This document shows, piece after piece, positions 60,101 through 64,000 of a stretch of 64,000 bases of DNA. How positions within the stretch are numbered: the first letter of the stretch is position 1; each line of letters starts with the position of its first letter. Under the pieces are notes generated by a model, which was not told the DNA's origin, ran no database searches, and was given only the letters and a program-made list of their open reading frames with translations. The stretch comes from Monosporascus cannonballus. Lineage: Eukaryota; Ascomycota; Sordariomycetes; Xylariales. Both the position numbers and the translations under genes were made by a program. The DNA lies in the NCBI GenBank assembly GCA_004154925.1, contig QJNS01000336.1, positions 1-64,000 of the forward strand, read 5' to 3'.

Positions 60101-63100
60101 AAAAGTACAGACCAGACATCTATCCCTGTAGCTGGTTTTCCCTTCCTGGGCGACAATAACCGTCTATCCAGCCCACCCATCTCGCTACCAAGTTAAGGAA
60201 TACCAGGCAAGGCGAACCTGGTTATCCTCAGCGTCGTACCTGGGGTAGCCTTGGCGCTTTATTTCAGTCATGTTCTTTTAGCACTACTCTGAGCATGTCT
60301 TGGAATCCCAGGAGGTCGAGCCGATCATTACGTGATATAGAGAGCCAGACAGCTAATGGCCACGTCTCGCTAGACGCTTAGACAAGTCCCTATTCACTCG
60401 AATCAGCGCCTGGACAGCACTACCTGCATATCTGTATTTACATGTGACTGCGACCTGCAAACCACATTGAGAGGGTTTCGCACATTATCTATGTAGCGCT
60501 TCTCGCGGGCTGTTGTATTTAACGTTTATGAATTATAAAAGGATGGGTTGTTAAGCATAGTCATTGACTAAGTAATTAGTGAACGCGATGCAGTATGTTC
60601 GCCATCACCAAGTCAGCCTCTTTTCCAACTTCCCTATACTACAATATACATTGTAGGTCCGGTAGGGAGGGTATATAACGGGCACGCACGGTACTCTGTG
60701 TACACAGCGGCTCGAGCCGCCCTTGCGGCCGGCGCGCTTCTCATTGGATAGCTCTGAATGTTCATACACTAGATATCAATCTCAAACTTCGAATATGCGC
60801 CGCACGCATCCGATGCCCCTTTCATCTGCGTGGGCCAATACGTCTTTGAGCAGGGAATAGGCGGAAATGACAGACTTCCCTTCCGATAGCCTCTTGTTAT
60901 ACAACTCCTTGGAATTTTCTCCAGTCATACCTCCCGGTGTCGAAATACTTTGTAGACGAAAACATTTCTATTCGAGACGTCTAACTACCTCTCTCTACGG
61001 ATGGTGGACTCGGTATAAGTCTTCCCCGGATCTTGGTGCAATGATCCGGCCCGATGGCACCGCGGGGTACAGGCCCGGCTCGCAGACCTTACTCAATACC
61101 CCGTACGTCCCCACGATGAGCACCACCAGACCCCTGGCGAGGGAAATAAGCAAGTACCCGTTTCGCAATGTGTACGTAAGTTCAGCACGTCCCTGTTGAG
61201 CCAAGCAGGACGTGGCAAGTATAACCGGGGGGCCAAAGCTTCAGTTGTCTTTGAGCGGCTTGTTCGCACCTTTGTCGCTTGTTAGGGGTGGAGCCGCGTG
61301 TGCAAAATCGCAATGCCATCCTCGAACCCTTCTGTCCTTAAGGCCAAGAGATTGGTTCCATGTCAACGGTGTGGTCGCGGGCCTCGGAGAACAACCTCAC
61401 TTCCTTCGTGTAGATCTTATGCGGTCTTCCCCCGGTCTCCCACTCATCTGGAGACGCTCCCAAGACTTTCATATCCGGTCAAAAGTAGCCCGTCATAAAG
61501 CGAATAACGTGCGGAGTTTGCAGGCAGAGCCGCCAGCTGCCCAATCCTTTGAGCGTCAAAGAGGTTCGGCGAAGCCAAAAACATGCATCGGTTATGGATT
61601 GACGGTGTCGAATCGACTTAGAGGACGGGGGAAACCTAACCAAGCCCACTCTCAGCCCGTATATAATTTCTGCCACACCGCTTGAGCTTCCCAAATAGCA
61701 AAATCGATATGCAAGTCGACGATGAGCTCAGCGAACGCCGATCGTACTCGACCTACCTCCAGGGGCCAAAGCAGAGAGCCATTACGAAGGAATTATCAAC
61801 AGACATCACCGCTAATATGCTAGGTGGTACATTCAAGAGACCATGAGGTAAGAAAACTGATTCTAGATCCTTCCAGTTGGCCATAGCGGCAGATGTCTAG
61901 ATCGATAACTCCTATATTGTCGAGCCGAGTCTTCCAGGTACCGAATATTTATAATGCCTTCCTTAGATGTAAAAAGCTGGCCTGGATTAGTAATTCTACA
62001 GCTACTCAAGAATATGTTACCAAATCATCATGTATTCCTTCTTTTGCTTGACGTTGGACCATGACTACGTGAAAACGGGATCTTCCCCTGTCACTACACT
62101 TCAACCGCCCCCTCTGCCCCGGTGTTCTTCATGCATACGGGCACTTGAGAAGACCACCCCCCCTATTCACTGACGCACGGGACTGTAGTATCGTAACACG
62201 ATGATCAAGTTATGGTTCATAGCTTGCGTCTTCGTTCCACCAATAGTGCTATCATTATGTCGTCGAGGGGAGAGATCATTGGCCGTCCCTGTGTCCCTTA
62301 TACAGCTTCGGCGTTTTATTTCCCAACAGATGGGCAGATCAGCCTAGGACCAAGGCGGCATAATCGTACCTATTCCTATAGAATTGGTCGATCCCCTGAT
62401 GCGTCCGCCATTGTACGGCACGGCAATTACGCAATTTGTCACCCGCAGCGCTGCCATGACCCCTGACCCATAGATAGGAACCGACACAGTTAACTTAGCG
62501 GTTATGTAAGGCAAGGGCGGGCTGCCCCTATTGATCTTTGTCATTCAGCTATAGCGAGGGCGGGGGAAACACCTCGATTGCAACTCAATATCTTCGCCTC
62601 AACTAGCGGGAATCTGATGGTAGGAGCAGTAAGTCCTGGTACTCGTCATCAGCCTTACCGCCATACCAGCCTTCGGGCCAGTGGTTCTCAGTGGCTGCTA
62701 GTAATGGTCATATCACAATCTGGTCCTTTCCACTCCGGCAATGGATGCCTGTCATATTTTCATATTTACCCCGGCTCGCAGGGCGGGCCTGGGCCTTTGG
62801 TGCCGCCAGGGCTCCGGAATAGATGTGGCAATGCCACGGTCCCTTTCACGAGACCACCCACCCGAACGGCAAAATACATTTTCTGTTTTATACAAGCTAG
62901 CTGTAAATGTGCTCATTCGCTATTTCAGGCAAGTCAAGGAAAGGAGTGATGTATCTGTTGGCTACCGCGAGATAGCATACACCAAGCCCACAGATGGAGC
63001 AAGTGTCTCAGGGGAAATGCGGATGTAATAGCTAGAAAACGCCATCAATGCCGGCCGCTGGCCTTCCATGCGTGTAGGTACCAAAGTATCGTGATGATAC

Positions 63101-63299
63101 GTGCTAATATTATCGCTCCGTAGATGCGACGAAGACCCATTTAGAAATCACAAAACATCGGAAACAAACTAAACGCCCGACAGATCTCCTCGCGCAGCGA
63201 AAGCAAGGCGCAGTGCGGCGAGCACCGGGCCCTTGTGTTCGGCCGAGCTCCCCATCTACAAGTTCCCGAAAGCTCGAACGCGAACATCTCAAGGGTCGC
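57132..63299. other. 6.2-kb gene desert
   Basis: The left end holds the promoter of the Zn2Cys6 gene. No gene could be built in the rest. The longest frames (61212-61685 +, 157 codons; 59972-59574 -, 132 codons) lack domains or coding character. The stretch 58900-59280 is AT-richer than its surroundings and contains a coding-like scrap and a T-A homopolymer palindrome, listed separately. Confidence 0.45.
59144..59242 (+). other. Coding-like scrap, possible transposon relic
   Basis: Thirty-three codons read APASRTTPPREAKKAEAVAK followed by SQGLHIKKVEIRE, with a protein-like balance of Lys, Glu and Ala, inside a moderately AT-rich stretch. The frame closes on both sides. It runs straight into a T11-A9 homopolymer palindrome (59243-59262). 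It may be a remnant of an element's ORF; no family could be assigned. Confidence 0.25.
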
Positions 63300-64000
63300 T
63301 CAAAACACCCCGCGGCCACTGGCTAGTCGTACAAAACTGTAGGGCACGTTTTGCCCGACCAGTAGCCTAAGCGTCTCGACAGTCGTAAATGCTGCTGTGT
63401 CCGCTACGCCATATGCGGCGAAGCCACTTTGCTCTGCAACCACGCTTGGATCCCCTTTCCTCGGACCGTCAGCGAGGTCCAGGAAAACTTTCCGAGTACT
63501 GGAAGACGATCCTCTTGAGCCACCAAAGAGACGCACCAACATCCCTACAATGTTGGACTTCTCAGGCCCCAGCGCAGATACGATAACGAATGGGCTAGCA
63601 TCGTCCCCTACCATTCTCGCCCGTTGGAGACTTTCTAGACTGTTGAAAGGCTCGACCAAGAGGCCCCGAGCCAGTACTAACGGCGTTTTGAAACCAACAG
63701 TATACAGCTTCCTAATACGAAGTGCTTTTAACGCGTATATGGCCGAGGCTGCATCATCAGCATGCGAGGCTAGGACAACAGCTGTGCGGCCTAGGTATGC
63801 TGATGGCGCAAGGTCGCGTGTTAGGGTGCTCAAGATACCACGCCAGCTTGCGTTGTCGAAAACAAGGGATGCACTTGCTGGTAAGCCGCAGTTGTAACTT
63901 GTCAGCGGGCTGAGGGGAGGTTCGCTGTGTCGGTTTGGGCTTGACGGAACCGAAGGGGGCGCTGACTCTGGTGTAGACGTCCGTCCGGAGCGTACTATGA
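63300..64000 (-). CDS. qutR: Quinate pathway repressor, C-terminal part (QutR/QA-1S-like)
   Basis: The frame is open from the right edge of the window to the stop at 63300, so about 232 C-terminal residues are present and the start lies beyond 64000. Fungal quinate repressors descend from the last three domains of the AROM protein (shikimate kinase, dehydroquinase, shikimate dehydrogenase) and hold the QutA/QA-1F activator inactive without quinate. The visible part matches the dehydrogenase-like domain: [102 protein letters not shown] and [20 protein letters not shown]. The NAD-loop position reads ASHADDA instead of a GxGGxx loop, as expected for a non-catalytic relative. A Ser/Pro-rich linker precedes it. 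Confidence 0.8.
   Translation of the reverse strand, partial: IVRSGRTSTPESAPPSVPSSPNRHSEPPLSPLTSYNCGLPASASLVFDNASWRGILSTLTRDLAPSAYLGRTAVVLASHADDAASAIYALKALRIRKLYTVGFKTPLVLARGLLVEPFNSLESLQRARMVGDDASPFVIVSALGPEKSNIVGMLVRLFGGSRGSSSSTRKVFLDLADGPRKGDPSVVAEQSGFAAYGVADTAAFTTVETLRLLVGQNVPYSFVRLASGRGVF

Noticed and set aside
61212..61685. 157-codon frame in the right-hand desert
   Set aside because: No domain, no splice partners, composition as expected for random sequence; several overlapping frames of similar quality.

Overview
The window is nuclear DNA of a filamentous ascomycete (Pezizomycotina, probably a Sordariomycete; the class is an inference). The evidence is protein genes with one to nine short introns (mostly 50-130 nt, GTAAGT-type donors, CTAAC-type branch points, AG acceptors), Kozak-like start contexts, and gene families that are fungus-specific: a KEX1 carboxypeptidase, an RTA1-like membrane protein, a LaeA-like methyltransferase, a Zn2Cys6 regulator and a quinate repressor. 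GC is roughly balanced except for one very AT-rich island near 13.8 kb. I found no tRNA, rRNA or CRISPR.

Layout. 1-12.2 kb: a small Stf2-like hydrophilin (-) whose start codon is split by an intron, the Fe-S assembly factor DRE2 (+), a 100-aa orphan (-), a coiled-coil gene broken by an in-frame TAG (-), and a Boi-family SH3-SAM-PH polarity protein (-). 13.8 kb: AT-rich island. 14.9-18.7 kb: a large MIZ/SP-RING protein, probably a SUMO E3 ligase (+). 20.7-22.7 kb: KEX1 (-). 22.7-32.4 kb: almost gene-free, with one 188-aa orphan (24952-25518) and a perfect hairpin at 23.56 kb. 32.4-33.7 kb: a mitochondrial Tgl2-like lipase (-). 35.8-37.0 kb: RTA1-like protein (+). 38.0-39.8 kb: a ten-exon LaeA-like methyltransferase (-) whose reading frame breaks by one base. 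41.9-43.9 kb: coiled-coil protein (+). 45.5-46.0 kb: a MITE-like element with ~93-bp inverted ends. 48.0-50.2 kb: ferric reductase (+). 53.2-53.5 kb: possible small pseudogene. 54.1-57.1 kb: Zn2Cys6 transcription factor (-). 57.1-63.3 kb: gene-free. 63.3-64.0 kb: C-terminal end of a quinate repressor (-) running off the right edge.

The genes do not form one pathway. Housekeeping functions (DRE2, Boi, KEX1, Tgl2, SP-RING protein) are mixed with accessory ones (RTA1, LaeA-like, ferric reductase, Zn2Cys6, QutR-like). There is no secondary-metabolite backbone enzyme, so the LaeA-like gene and the Zn2Cys6 gene are not evidence of a biosynthetic cluster here. The quinate repressor at the edge hints that a quinate utilisation cluster may lie beyond 64 kb. 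Exon structures were worked out by hand from splice signals, phase agreement and family resemblance; every exon sum quoted was checked for frame.
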